A DNA stretch of 64,000 nucleotides from Vespula vulgaris (GCF_905475345.1 NC_066602.1:1364001-1428000), one strand, 5' to 3'; shown: positions 1 to 10,254, counted from the stretch's first letter. Notes: generated by a model from the sequence alone, not told the origin. Translations and numbers: made by a program.

Positions 1-144
1 CGACCGTAGTGCAGCTCTTGCCTCTTCCATGATGTTACACCGTGTTTGCTCTCCCTATTGACTCTAAAACTACCTATTGATGAGTCTAACAGGTGGGTTG
101 ATTTTCTCGGCTGATACTAGTTGAATTGCTGGCTTTTCGGTCAG
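1..144 (-). repeat. P block (partial)
   Basis: A non-coding block shared with about 9,700-9,895, 15,792-16,250 (inverted), 17,969-18,500 (inverted), 33,000-33,170 and 56,400-56,568. It always adjoins a W frame or its remains. Other copies carry a TATA-like CGTATAAA near a CAACAGTTGG motif; here that part lies beyond the left edge. Confidence 0.6.
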
Positions 145-408
145 TTAATCAATTAGAATAGAGATACATGATGCAATGAGAACGGGAGTACAAAGAGACA
201 AATGGAGCATCTTCGAGATATACATATAATCAATCGAAACGGTATCGTATGTTTTCGTAAATAATCGTATTAGTTTTCTTTTTGTAATTATCATACCTTC
301 CGCTTGCTTGAAGCGAAAGTCTGTTTCAGAGAGTTTGAAAGAGATATTGACGTATTTTTCTGATAGAAATAAAATTCTGAATATAAACTCAAATATTGTG
401 ATAAATAG
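145..408 (-). CDS. Family W frame, copy 1
   Basis: Open from a stop just upstream (about 409) to TAA at 145-147, with no early ATG; it may be an internal exon or start at an internal Met. It aligns in frame with the W frames at 56,569 and 15,545 through FKLSETDFRFKQAE, ITKRKLIRLFTK and a C-terminal SILID. It is lysine-rich with no clear domain. Frame conservation across three diverged copies is the coding argument. Function unknown. It lies 3' of the D copy on the same strand, so it could be a downstream exon of D. Confidence 0.4.
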   Translation of the reverse strand, partial: LFITIFEFIFRILFLSEKYVNISFKLSETDFRFKQAEGMIITKRKLIRLFTKTYDTVSIDYMYISKMLHLSLCTPVLIASCISILID

Positions 409-663
409 TTAGGAATCTTAAAAAGTATATTAAAAGATTAGTCGATCGATTTTAATATCTTCGGAAGATTCTGAAGTATGTTTAATAAAAATAAAATATC
501 AGAGATCGAAATTTTTTAGGGATCACTTTTTTTCAGTACCACCTCGTAAATCGTTTAATTCCAATAACTATGAAATATGCGGACAGAGCAATTTAAAGGT
601 GCTCGAATATTCACTTTGATATATTGACATTATCATTATCGACATTATTTTCCAAGAAATTCG
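409..663. other. Spacer between W and D
   Basis: AT-rich sequence with no frame I can support. It matches about 56,780-57,078 in the second copy. Confidence 0.4.
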
Positions 664-1258
664 ACCTAAGTTGAAATGTGACTCATCTTTATCCTCACTT
701 TCCGCTTCTTCATCTCCTAAATTTCCATTTTCTTTTCCTTTTTCTTCAACATTGATTAGCAGAACTTACTTTTTGGAATCCTTGTGAATCGTCCTGATAT
801 TTTCTTTATCGTTCCCAATCACCCGAACGGCATTGAAATAAACATTATTACGGTACATATAATTTTCTAGTCAATTGCTATCCAAATTAACATTAGTTCG
901 ATATTCAAAGACACGGTCAACGTTATTAGAGATCCTTATTTTCCCTTCTCGACAGCGTTGCATACTTCTGAAGATGGAACAAGTTGGAATGAAAGAGGAT
1001 TCCGGAATGAAATCTTCTTTTCTACGCAGGAATATTTCCCCAATAGAGAAAACATTCACCTTTGATCCACTATCTGCGTGTACCGTCGGACATCTCATGG
1101 ACAAACTTTCTGAACGCAATCGATTATATCCTCTTACCGAAGCAGCTTAACCTCGGATCCTTTGCAGCGAGATATTTCCTAGCCTCCTACCACCGTTCGA
1201 ACGTAGCTTTATGAAACAATACAACATGGGAATCGGGACGGTTCGTCGTCATGACCAT
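664..1258 (-). pseudogene. Family D copy, broken
   Basis: Starts MVMTTN.PDSHVVLFHKATFERW, then hits TAG where other copies have the Tyr of WYEA. The following exon (frame open 1,119 down to 871) matches the intact frame at 57,079-57,499 but ends in TGA where that copy has Trp in LDSNW. The donor at the exon end is ACTCAT on the + strand (ATGAGT in sense), where the other copy has GTGAGT. Two nonsense changes plus a lost donor make a functional product unlikely. Confidence 0.65.
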
Positions 1259-1852
1259 TAAAAATGTTTTCTTCCTATATCTCTTTCTGGTTATTATCGA
1301 TTACCTAACGAGCACGGTATAAAAGAAGGTATTAGGAGTAAGTTAAAGACAAGAACGATGTTTCAAAAGGAAATGTCTTGCTATTGATTCCTGCATGATC
1401 ATTTATAGTAATCCTTAGAAGCACTAGAAAAATTTTGAAAGACGTTGAGAATTTTAGATAATAAAATATCTCCGACCTATCTCTAATTCATTGTGTGCTC
1501 TACATGCATGAGATATATGGATATGTATTTTTTTCCCCACTTTTTAAAATTGGGCCTATAATGTGAAGTATCCTGCACTGTCGATGAAATGTAACGAAAA
1601 ACTGAAAATTTCAAAGGACGATTAGATACTTCTCATGCTGATCACTTCGCCGATTATACAAATTTTTATTATGGAAAAAAGAAATCGGAAAAAACTATTG
1701 TTTGCATAAATAACATTTTCGGCCGACGTTTGACAGATGGAAATTACAAATTTGGGTAATAACGCTCACAAGATATTTTTGTTATGAGAAAATTTCAACG
1801 ATAAAATTAATTCCTTTTCAGTTAATATTAACTCTTAATACGGTGCGATGAA
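1259..1852. other. Spacer between D and C
   Basis: Conserved with 57,640-58,200 but without a persistent frame. Short stretches recur at 9,900-10,200, 22,080-22,480 and 49,490-49,900. Confidence 0.4.
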
Positions 1853-2086
1853 TTAATCGAAGCAGAAGCGTTTATCACAATATACAGTAGTGTAAAGTGG
1901 ATCATTAGATATGGGAGTCAATAGGAAATGGGAACAGTCAGTCGAATTGAAACAGATTGGTCCACAAACCTGTCTCCCCCCACACCAATCTCTTGAGGAA
2001 CGTTTGATCGCGGAATAAGGAGTTTTGATTGACTGGCCTAAAACGCATCCCAAGAATAACGCGAAAAGAAACATAAATATAATCAA
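1853..2086 (-). CDS. Family C: short cysteine-rich peptide with a new leader
   Basis: A 77-residue frame. The first 17 residues (MIIFMFLFALFLGCVLG) form a textbook-like hydrophobic leader, followed by a mature part with six cysteines (WCGG, VCGP, ICFN, TDCS, VYCD, FCFD*). The mature frame agrees with the copies at 58,240 and 45,900, down to the terminal CFD and stop. The leader is not the family's usual one: relative to other C copies one base is missing near 2,040, so the N-terminus is read in a frame not used elsewhere, while the ancestral leader survives separately just upstream (2,092-2,220). If made, this would be a small secreted peptide. Function unknown. Confidence 0.5.
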   Translation of the reverse strand: MIIFMFLFALFLGCVLGQSIKTPYSAIKRSSRDWCGGRQVCGPICFNSTDCSHFLLTPISNDPLYTTVYCDKRFCFD

Positions 2087-2091
2087 TGTTT

Positions 2092-2220
2092 TTATGTAAA
2101 TCTATATTCTTTTTCACTATGTAATAAAGAAAGAGAGAAGCTTGTTAACTTGAATAATACAAATAAAACAGAAGATAATATTACGAAACAAATTTTCAAG
2201 CAATATTTCTTGCTGGACAT
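2092..2220 (-). pseudogene. Family C ancestral leader, cut short
   Basis: A frame of 42 residues beginning MSSKKYCLKICF, with hydrophobic VILSSVLFVLF and the conserved KLTSFSLSLLHS end, then TAA at 2,092-2,094. In the copy at 10,255-10,572 the same leader reads straight into the body; here the stop separates them. Confidence 0.55.
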
Positions 2221-2399
2221 TAATATGTATTTTTAAATATTTTAAACGATAAAACTGGGAAAAATATTAATAGTCGATTATCAAAATTCTTTAGTTAATT
2301 TCTAGTTGCAAATTGTAAAGAACAGAAGGTATGAAACAAAGAAAAGACCAGAAACAAAAAAGGAAAATAATTTCTCCAGTTAATGGGAGTATCATTGAG

Positions 2400-2620
2400 A
2401 AGTTTTGCTTACTTACTTCCCACCCACGACATTTCGGCTCTTTCTTTGACATAATACGTGGTATTGATTAACTGCATAGAATGTAAATCTCTTTCCACCG
2501 AGCCACGCCTCGGAAATTAGCTAGGTCATCCAAGATGGCGATTTGCGGAAGAAACTCTCCCGCAGAAGTCATCTTCTCAATAATTTTTGAAGGAGTAATA
2601 CGCAAGTAAATGATAGAATG
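2400..2620. promoter_or_regulatory. J block: shared 5' region of C (-) and A (+)
   Basis: The block between divergent C and A leaders. It recurs at 7,690, 10,735, 28,650, 45,290, 50,550, 54,560, 58,760 and 63,740. Kept pieces include CGTATTAC, TGATTAA near GTATTG, and a GC-richer middle. No frame persists. Its position suggests a two-way promoter, which is inference. Confidence 0.4.
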
Positions 2621-2785
2621 ATCGCGTATATATTTCTTACGTCTCAAAAGAAACTTACAAGCAGTTCAAACAGTACTAACAATTCCTTCATTCTCACTAG
2701 TCTTTTGTTCGTTATCGATATAAAGTAAATTTATCAGTAGTCATTAGTATATAATTTATTATCAAATTTCAGTTCTATTGTGGTA

Positions 2786-3215
2786 ATGAAATTAACGTAA
2801 TCTATGCCATCCTAATTATTATTTTGTTGCTTTTCTGAGAGGATGCTATATCTGTCTTAAATGGGCGTAACCCGATTTGCCTTTGATGACTGCATAATTT
2901 AAGTGAACAATTGAACGTCTATCCTAAGTCTTAACTAATTTACGAAATTTAAATTATGTCAGAGGTATACGAGACTAACCTAAGGCAAAAGCAATTCCAA
3001 TTTCTGGGAAGTATTGCAGAGGATCCGTATTGAACGATATCTGGATTCTAATTACGTCCAAAGAAGATATATAGATTTCAACTAAGCCCAATGTGATCAT
3101 TAAACATTTGACATCCAAAATGATACACTCTTCAATTGGTACTTCCTGTTCTTCCTCACATCCGACGATTCGTTTTACTTGGCTAGTAGAAATGTCCGAA
3201 AGTCAACGAGCGTAG
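2786..3215 (+). pseudogene. Family A copy, leader broken
   Basis: The leader starts MKLT then TAA, against MKLIFVIN in the sister copy at 59,163. The second exon after TTATGTCAG (about 2,970) keeps the ITSKEDI, NVIIKHLTSK and TSCSSSHPT segments, ending TAG at 3,213-3,215, but in a frame different from the exon's start. Decayed. Confidence 0.6.
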
Positions 3216-3394
3216 GAAATGGAAACGTTTACCTCTTCAGACTTATATTTAAATGGTAAATCAATCAGTGCTGTCTTTATCGAATGTTAAGATATTTTAG
3301 AGATAATATATAAATTTTTTATTTTAAAGTGTAATATGGAATATAAAATCTGTATCATAGGTATATTTTATAATAACTTATTGAATTTTTACAG

Positions 3395-3790
3395 AGATTT
3401 TATCTTGGCAACGAGAATATTTCTGTTGATTAGCATTATTGAAGCATATTGAAGCAGAAGCATGTTTCAAGAGACAATTGAAAATTCTAACAAAGGAAGG
3501 AATATCATTAGCTATTGTCCATGTATGCATTATGTGATTGTGAATACCTAGGAAGAGGAAAAAGAAGAAAAGACATACGTGCTTGACGACGAAGTTTCTA
3601 AAGCCCAATATGGCAATGTTTTATGAAGCTTGGAACAAGGGTACGAGGAAATGGGAAGGACTTACCTTTTTCAAAGCATCTAACTATGAGCGGCTTTAGC
3701 TGGAGGGTATAAGCGATTGTGTTCAAAAAGCTTTGTCGAAGAGCCGTCCGACGTTCCATGCGAGGTAAGGGTCAAAGGGGAATTAAAATT
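3395..3790 (+). pseudogene. Family B first exon fused to D' block
   Basis: The B start codon is TTG here (ATCTTGGCA, against ATCATGGCG), and B exon 2 is missing: the leader joins directly to the AEE.F...LTKEG.SLAIVH block, then KFRK and ALFYKAW-like text ending GQGS. The same deletion is seen at 59,785-60,166, so it predates the 56-kb duplication. Confidence 0.6.
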
Positions 3791-4121
3791 AAACTGAGGG
3801 AGGTTTATAATACAAAATAATTGAACAGACAGGGACGATCAAAAGATTCATCTTTTTTCAAAGTAATACCATTAGCAGGGGAATACTTTTAAAGTAAACG
3901 TGAAATAGAAAGTCCACGTCACGTCATTGTTATTCCATCGATTTAAATTAAGTAACAATTCGAAATAATTAAATGGGAGAAGTATTGAATTCTATATTTC
4001 AAACTGTTTGCCGTAACATTCGCAACATATACTTAAAAGATATTCGTAATATTTAATTAGCGTTTTTCTTAAATATTGAAATTTGGACGAAATAATTGGG
4101 TGCGTAGCGCTAATTACCCAT
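3791..4121. other. 3' flank shared by B/D' and D
   Basis: Recurs after every B/D' or D copy (12,541, 30,640, 47,200, 52,330, 60,170; inverted at 26,750 and 43,320). Recognisable by CAGGGACGATCAAAAGATTC, TTCCATCGATTTAAATTAAG and TTCGTAATATTTAATTAG. Untranslated or intergenic; no frame persists. Confidence 0.5.
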
Positions 4122-4343
4122 TTAGTATGTTATGAAAGGAATTTCGTTATAGTGGATGTCCGTAATACGTTCTCCCATATTTATCGTCAAGTACCTTCGT
4201 TTAAACCTTTCTCCATTATCTCTCTCCATGTACGTGTGCTCTGGTGCGCGTCTATCCGCGTAAGGTCGAGTGGTTGGCATTGAGTGTGCGTGTGTACGTA
4301 GAACTCCTGTCTTATTTTGACAATAAGGAAAGTATTTTTTCAT
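4122..4343 (-). CDS. Family R small frame (MKKY)
   Basis: 73 residues, MKKYFPYCQNK then GVLRTHAHS, ADRRAPEHTYMERDN and NMGERITDIHY. It is colinear with the 82-residue frame at 60,503-60,751 without indels in the shared 73 positions; about ten residues differ. Parts of the frame also survive at 26,560-26,700 and 48,377. It is basic, with no membrane segment or cysteine pattern. It runs outward from the R centre toward the 3' end of B. Function unknown; it could be non-coding sequence that happens to stay open. Confidence 0.35.
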   Translation of the reverse strand: MKKYFPYCQNKTGVLRTHAHSMPTTRPYADRRAPEHTYMERDNGERFKRRYLTINMGERITDIHYNEIPFITY

Positions 4344-4900
4344 TTATTTTCCTGTCATCAGACCAAGCGAACAATAGGAGATTGGCTGTATTATTCAGTT
4401 GCCTATTTAGCTTCATTGTTTGATAGCACGCTTGCTTGAATATGGCAATAGCCTATATTCTTAGGAACCAATTGATTTGGAACATGATATACGAAATATT
4501 GGGTAATTAGAAGTATAATGGGATTATTGTTTTGCATTCTCCAATAGGGAGTAACTTTCTAGAACAATTTACCCGTTCATATGGAAGAATCATATCAGCC
4601 GTGGTATATCGATCAGCAAAAGACAAATTAAATCATACAGCTAAATAGATAATTGAGTTATACCGCTAATCGTATTATCGCATTCTGCTTGGTTTGATGA
4701 GAGGAGAACTAATGAAAAAATACCATCCTTGTTTTCAAAATATGAGTGGAGATGTACGCAACACGCACACTCATTTCCGTCCACTTGACTGGAGCACGTA
4801 AACGCGCATGGGCACGGAGAGAGGTAGTAATAAATCGTTCAATATGATGGTGCTGGACGAAAGGTAGGAGAGAAGGTAATCCTCAACGAGCAAATCGTTA
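4168..4900. repeat. R element: inverted arms around a centre
   Basis: Arms of roughly 200 bp (about 4,168-4,375 and 4,686-4,900) are inverted copies, each reading outward as CTGCTTGGTTTGATGAGAGG, then ATGAAAAAATACC, then a GC-richer CACACGC-containing part. The centre of about 310 bp carries a conserved GATCGATGTACC-like site (here ATCGATCAGC) and TTAGTTCC. The right arm's frame here stops after about 34 codons. It sits between convergent B/D' (+) and N (-). Confidence 0.65.
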
Positions 4901-4959
4901 AATGCCGATCGATACCCATTAACAAGGAAATTTGTAGACAAGGAGGATCATATAGTTTT

Positions 4960-5290
4960 GCAAAAAAAAATCACAGTTTTGTCCATTATAATTTTCTATG
5001 ATATGTGCGATAAATGTTGAATCAATTCTTTTCCAACATTATCATCCCTCGCATTATGTGTGAGGTCTTTCCGTTTTATTATTACATGACATCAGTATTA
5101 CTGCTGTCGTTTTATATTTTTTATATTTTTTCCCGATTAATATTTTTTTTTCTAACATGTCTGTATTAATATTTGTCTTGAATCCAAAATTCTCCTTCGA
5201 TATTACTTATGACACGAAACTAACTCATGTTTGGAAATTTTGCCATTCTCTTAATGAAAAAGAAATGGGTAATTAAAAGCTTGGTAGTCT
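4960..5290 (-). pseudogene. Family N copy, decayed
   Basis: Keeps MAKFPNMS-like text and a GEEN/DNVGK-like remnant in pieces, with frameshifts in the acidic part. Compare the open copy at 13,627-13,833. Confidence 0.5.
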
Positions 5291-5500
5291 CAAATTGTAT
5301 AAACTCTCTTTAAGTGGTTGAAAGAAGCTTTCAGACCATTGTGAACGAACTTCTTCGTAAAATCGACTGATATACTTTTTATATAATTTGTTTATTTGAC
5401 CATTTCTTTATTAACTAACTCAGTGGTTCTCTCGGTGGGGAAACACGGGAAAGAGGGGAAGGTAATATTAGGAAACCATAAATGTAACGAAAGACATAGA
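5290..5500 (-). pseudogene. Family C' body fragment
   Basis: Reads RTTELVNKEM, then a stop, then KKFVHNGLKASFNHLK, matching the intact C' at 25,027-25,419. The leader region to its right is lost and replaced by the J2 block. Confidence 0.5.
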
Positions 5501-5529
5501 GTACAATATTTACATAAAGATACAAATAT

Positions 5530-5700
5530 AATTACGTAACTATAGGAGAGGGGAAATATTTATCCCCATGCGTTCTAGTTAGAGGATTAGAATCTAGAAT
5601 GCTTGGTCTTCTAACGTGACGACATGGGATTTTCCGACCCAGCAAGTGTGTCTCATACGCGAAATAATCCCTAGTTGTCATACGTACCAAAGAACAGCTT
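5530..5700. promoter_or_regulatory. J2 block
   Basis: A diverged J-type block between C' (-) and an A' leader (+). Copies at 6,520, 53,390 and 62,600. Conserved: AACTATAGGAGAGGGGAAAT, ATCCCCATGCGTTCTAG, CTTGGTCTTCTA and CATACGCGAAATAATCCC. The AGAGGGGAAA...TATCCCC part is GC-rich for this DNA. A promoter role is inferred from position only. Confidence 0.4.
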
Positions 5701-5767
5701 TACAAATAATACTAACGGTTTAAACACGATTAGATTCAGTAGAAAATTTCATTTCTATATCATAGAA

Positions 5768-5872
5768 ATGAAATTGATTCTCTTGATTCATAGCATTTTA
5801 ATTATTATTTTGTTGCGTTTAGGAATAGTTGCTGTAGCATTTAAAAGGCTTCATCTTATTTATTTTCGGTAG
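5768..5872 (+). CDS. Family A leader, alternative copy
   Basis: 34 residues: MKLILLIHSILIIILL, then AVAFKRLH and stop. It matches the A leader at 59,163 and 45,141, preceded by the usual ATTTC.ATATCATAGAA. No second exon with the A tail follows, so this is a leader without its body or the first exon of something unseen. Confidence 0.35.
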   Translation: MKLILLIHSILIIILLRLGIVAVAFKRLHLIYFR

Positions 5873-5879
5873 TTATACG

Positions 5880-6510
5880 ATTGAAATATATCAAATTATA
5901 GCGAAAGTATTATGATATGTATTATGAAGTTACGGTACTCATTAAGCACACATAGTATGTGTATATAAATGTAGTATAACAGCTAATTGAGATAAACTTC
6001 CATATAATCCCCATTTAAGGAGTGTATACTGCCATGTATTTGTCTTTATAAGAAAATGTTCGTTCTTTACTTCGATATATTACGGTAAACTTAAATTCGA
6101 AAAAAATTTAATCCAATGTACATTTTCTTCGAAGAATAATTTCTTATTTACAGTAAGAAAATTTGCTACTTTCATTTCCGTTTAAAGTTCTTCGACATGT
6201 ATCTACTTAGCGAGATTGTAATCCAATCTCTTTTCCAATAAATAAACATTTAATCTATTAAATATAACTAGTAAGTATAAGGTAGACTTACGAAAGAAGT
6301 AACAGTACGAATTTCCTATATGAATATTCGATTAATTAGTCTTGATAATTACAATAATTATTATTATAATAGTTAATTATATCATAAATAATTACAGTTT
6401 TATATGATTATTTCAATTAAAAAATAGACGAATTATTGTAAGATTCTCATTAGGAAATTCCAAGATATATTACACAGATCATTTCGCGTGAACATAGAAT
6501 ATATATACAT
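5880..6510. other. AT-rich spacer
   Basis: Contains TTATTATTATAAT-type stretches and a fragment of the C' 5' region (about 6,270-6,330). Its equivalents are 53,110-53,380 and 62,330-62,590. No gene seen. Confidence 0.4.
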
Positions 6511-6519
6511 ATAATTACA

Positions 6520-6745
6520 TAACTATAGGAGAGGGGAAATTATTTATCCCCATGCGTTCTAGTTAGGGAATTAGATTTTACGAAGCTTGGTCTTCTATCC
6601 TGCTAACATGGGACTAATAAAACTAGGTTAAGTCATTCCTTCCGTGATTTTCGACCCAGTAATACGCAAGTGCGTCTCATACGCGAAATAATCCCTAGCT
6701 ATCATACGTGCCAAACAACAGCTTTACAAATAAGAGAAACGATTG
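6520..6745. promoter_or_regulatory. J2 block, second copy
   Basis: A second J2 about 1 kb from the first, in the same direction, more like those at 53,390 and 62,600 than the copy at 5,530. The 1-kb segment 5,530-6,500 therefore appears to be an internal duplication or insertion. Confidence 0.45.
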
Positions 6746-7080
6746 AAACACCCTTTATCACTGATCATTCTATTATTCCATTAATATTCTTTAAATTTAG
6801 CACTATATTTGTATAAGATTTATTAGAAAATTCCATTTCCATATTATAGAAGTTACCGGATAATTACTCCAATTTGGGATTCATACCATTTAGAATATTT
6901 GAGATAAATTCACTTATAAATAATAATACTTTCTTCGACTGCATATAATCTACGAAAATATTCAATAAATTATTATAAAATAAATAGATATGATATAGAT
7001 TTTACATTCCACATTACATTTTAGAATAAAAAATTTATCTTACCTCTAAAACATCTTACCATTAAATAAACACAGCATTG
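6746..7080. other. Spacer after J2
   Basis: Repeated with high similarity at 53,600-53,980 and 62,820-63,170 (for example CCAATTTGGGATTCATACCA). No frame persists. Confidence 0.45.
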
Positions 7081-7130
7081 ATTGATTTTCCATTTAAACA
7101 TAAATGTAAAAAGGAAAATGTTTCCATATA

Positions 7131-7568
7131 TTAATCTCGTTGATGGTCTGGCATTTGTACTATCCATGCAAGACGTATCGTCGGATGTACGGAGGAACAG
7201 AAAGTGTCAACGGAAATGTGTTTCACTTCGGATGTGCAATGTTTTATTATCTGGTGGAGCGTTGTTCTTCTTTGGAATTACAATTCAAATATAAGTCAGT
7301 TCGGCTCCTTTGCAATACATCCAAGCTATTGGAACTGCTTTCGTCTTCGGTTAGTTTAGTATATTTCTGAAACAATATAAAATTCGTAGATTATTTAAGA
7401 CTTACGGTAGCCATTCAATTGTTCATCTAATTGCATATAATTGCAATAGTTCATCTAACTCAAAAATAAATTTTGCTACATCCTTTTAAGCGATATAAAG
7501 TACCTTTTCCGAAATGCAGCAAACAATAGTTTAGATAGTATTGATCACGAAAATACTTTCATTTCCAT
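7131..7568 (-). pseudogene. Family A copy, two exons, frameshifted
   Basis: The leader begins MEMKVFS then TGA (one base lost against MEMKLIF). The second exon, after TTTCAG at about 7,367, reads KYTKLTEDESSSNSLDVLQR; the conserved tail TSEVKH, FCSSVHPTIR and W is in another frame, ending TAA at 7,131-7,133. Confidence 0.6.
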
Positions 7569-7689
7569 AAGGTATACTTGAAATTTTATAATAAATCAAA
7601 AACTCATGACTACCAACAAATTTACTTTACATTGATAGTATAAGCAAATGACTAGTAAGAATGAAGAAATTGTTTCCACCGCCTGAATT

Positions 7690-7930
7690 ACTTGTATAAC
7701 GGATCTCTGAAACGTATGAAGTATGCACGAACGAATATTTGTTGTACCACACTCGCTCGCGTATTACTAGTTCGATAACCACCGAAGGAATGACATGCAG
7801 CTTATTCGCCGTCCGCCGAACGGCGGTATATGTACAGCGCACATCGCTTGGGGTTGTTAACCGAGCGACCACGAGGGCGCCCTCTGCACAGGGTTGTTAC
7901 AATTGGGGTAGATTAATCAATATATGGAAA
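7690..7930. promoter_or_regulatory. J block
   Basis: Between A (-) and C (+). It contains the ACACTCGCTCGCGTATTACT motif also found at 54,610 and 63,820, a GTCCGCCGAACGGCGG palindrome, and CACAGGGTTGTTAC. Confidence 0.4.
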
Positions 7931-7949
7931 GAATCAAGATGGTTATAAG

Positions 7950-8215
7950 CTACGAGGAAATGAATTACTTTCGTTTCTTTTTCCCCTCCTTATCTTTACA
8001 ATTTGAAATTAGATACTAATTAAAAAATTCTGAAAGTTGGCAAATATGTTTTTTCCTATTTTTGTCGTTAAGAATATTTATCAATAAGAATTAATTTGGT
8101 GCAAAGAACATTGTTTCACAATTTTTCTTGTAAAATTATTTTCTGTTCTTTTTCTATTACTTAAGATAACAATCTCTTTTTTACACATCTGTCTTTATTT
8201 ATAACGATTGATTCG
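7950..8215 (+). pseudogene. Family C leader remnant
   Basis: Matches the C 5' region (TTTGAAATTAG, GTTAAGAATATTTATCAATAAG, ACTTAAGATAACAATCTC) but ends abruptly at about 8,215, where an R arm begins. The C body, D and 3' flank expected between them are deleted. Confidence 0.5.
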
Positions 8216-8219
8216 ACGT

Positions 8220-8870
8220 AAATGATTTGCAGGTGAAACGTTCTCCCAAACTTATCGTTAAATACCTTCATACTGTACAATTATTATGGTCTCTCTCCAT
8301 TCGTGTGCGTACTTTTGCGCGTGCGGGATCGTATTAAAGCAGATGGGATGATTGGGCGATGCTATGGGCGTGTGTGCCTATGATTCCTCTCGTATCTTGA
8401 AAATGAGAAAGATATTATTTCATTTGTTTTCCTCTCATCAAACCAAGCAGACATTTGGATAATACGATTACCTGTATAATTTAGAAATCTCCTTAGATGG
8501 ATGATTTAATTACCCTGTTAAGTCTTTTACTTTACTTTACCACTGATTTAGTTCTGATATAGAAACGTCTACATTTCCCTAAAAATTTACTCCCGATTGG
8601 AGAATTTAAAAAATTATCTAATTTTACTTCTAGTTATGCAATATTTCTTATACTATGTTCCTTACTAATTAGTTCCAAGCGAAATATTATATTTCTCTAA
8701 TCTTTTATTTCTTATTTCGTACAACTGAGTATAACAGAGATTATATTCTATTTCTAGTAACATGATATTCGTATTTTCCGAATATATTAACTGAATGTTT
8801 CAAATTCTCAATAAGCGCATATATAATCTAACATTGATATAATAATTGCCCCAGTACAATAGAGATTCAT
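8220..8870. repeat. R element, one arm plus centre
   Basis: The left arm at 8,230-8,460 is present (MK then TAA on the - strand, so no open frame). The centre continues to about 8,870, but the opposite arm is missing and Q sequence follows. Confidence 0.5.
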
Positions 8871-8934
8871 TATACTTATTAATGTTATTATTATTATATC
8901 AACACATAAGTTATAAATGGTGTAGAAAGAGAGC

Positions 8935-9330
8935 CTTTTCATGAAATTAGCCCTCCTTCGGTATACAGTTCTTTAAATTCGAAAAGGAGATATGTAACAT
9001 TAGATTTAACAACGTATAATGATTAAAAGGAATAGGGGGGATCAAAAGAAGAAAAAAGAATCAAAAGGAGAAAAGAAGGATAATACGTAAAAGAGATCTC
9101 CCCTTTACGGTAGTAAGGATCCGAAATTATTAGGAACATTTCGAAGGGATTACTAGGGATGATACCCTCTTTAATACACGAAAAAAAGCGAGTGGAAACA
9201 GTACACGCTCCAACAATTAGAGAGCTTACTACCTATATGCAGTAGTTGAATAAGCTATTTATTCTGAATGGAGTCGAAATCTTCATTCAGGCAAGTTTCT
9301 AAGAGTTTCTTAAGAGGGGTGATCCAGAAT
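8935..9330 (-). pseudogene. Family Q copy, nonsense
   Basis: After an AAG acceptor at about 9,305 it reads KLLETCLNEDFDSIQNK, then TAG where the copy at 55,693-55,959 continues. The rest of the block is recognisable (TTCGGATCCTTACTAC) but not open. Confidence 0.55.
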
Positions 9331-9334
9331 AAAA

Positions 9335-9895
9335 AATGAGCTCCCAATTAGTCGCCATAATGGAAATCATTTATATCATTTTATGCTCTCGGATAGATAA
9401 ATCATATTTGAATTTTATACCGTTTAAGATTAACGCAAAAATTCATTTTCATTTATTATTATTTTTTTTTTTATTAACATATTATATACAAACGCATAAT
9501 TCTGTATACATATCTATGACCTATATTCGCGATGCTACATTATAGACCATAGTATTGGAAAGTTGTATAGTTTTTTATTATTATTTTGCACTATATTTTA
9601 CACTGTGCAATTTCTCTTCGGTATACTATTGTATAATATTGAACAAAGAAGAAAGTACAATTGGAGTTATCGGATATAGGATATTTTTGTTTAGACGTTT
9701 ATACGATTATATCGTATAATCGTATATAGAGCCAATTTGTACAGCTGTTGGCTACTACATGATATTATTGCGTGTTTGCGATCCCTATGATACTACTTAG
9801 TGACGAGTCCGACAGACTCGTTGATTTTCTTGAGTGATACTAGCTGAATTGCTTGCTTATCGGTCAGTTAATCAATTAAAATAGACTGACAAAAA
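9335..9895. other. Q flank and P block
   Basis: 9,335-9,700 is the flank that also follows Q at 55,990-56,400. 9,700-9,895 is a P block in the same orientation as position 1. No W frame is seen here; C sequence follows instead. Confidence 0.45.
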
Positions 9896-10254
9896 AAATT
9901 CGACGTATAATGTAAAGTATTATGTCACTGTCGATGAATTTTAAGGAAAAATTGAAAATTTCAAAAGACGATTAGATACTTCTGATGTTGATCACTTCGC
10001 CGATTATATAATTTATATTATGCAAAGAAAATTGAAAAAAAAAATATTATTTGAATAAATAAAATTTTTGGTCGACGTTTGACAAATGAAAATTCAAAAT
10101 GTAGGTAATAACGTTCACAAGATATTGTAATTATGAGAAAATTTCAGCAATAAAATTAATTCCTTTTCATTTAATATTATCCATTAATAGGGCGCGATGA
10201 ATTAATTGAAGCGAAAGCGTTATTACACTATGCAATTATACAATGTGGATTATT

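Larger units (their letters stand above)
1..7940. repeat. Segmental duplication, copy 1
   Basis: This stretch reappears colinearly near the window's right end (about 56,426 onward), with the same order of W, D, C, J, A, D', R, N, C', J2 and A blocks on the same strands. The copies differ by substitutions and small indels spread throughout, and this copy holds an extra J2/A' portion around 5,530-6,510. Offset is about 56.4 kb. The left end is cut by the window edge, so the true size is unknown. Confidence 0.9.

Noticed and set aside
875..1150. 91-codon + strand frame
   Set aside because: Antisense to the D exon, whose frame is conserved in other copies; the + frame is not.
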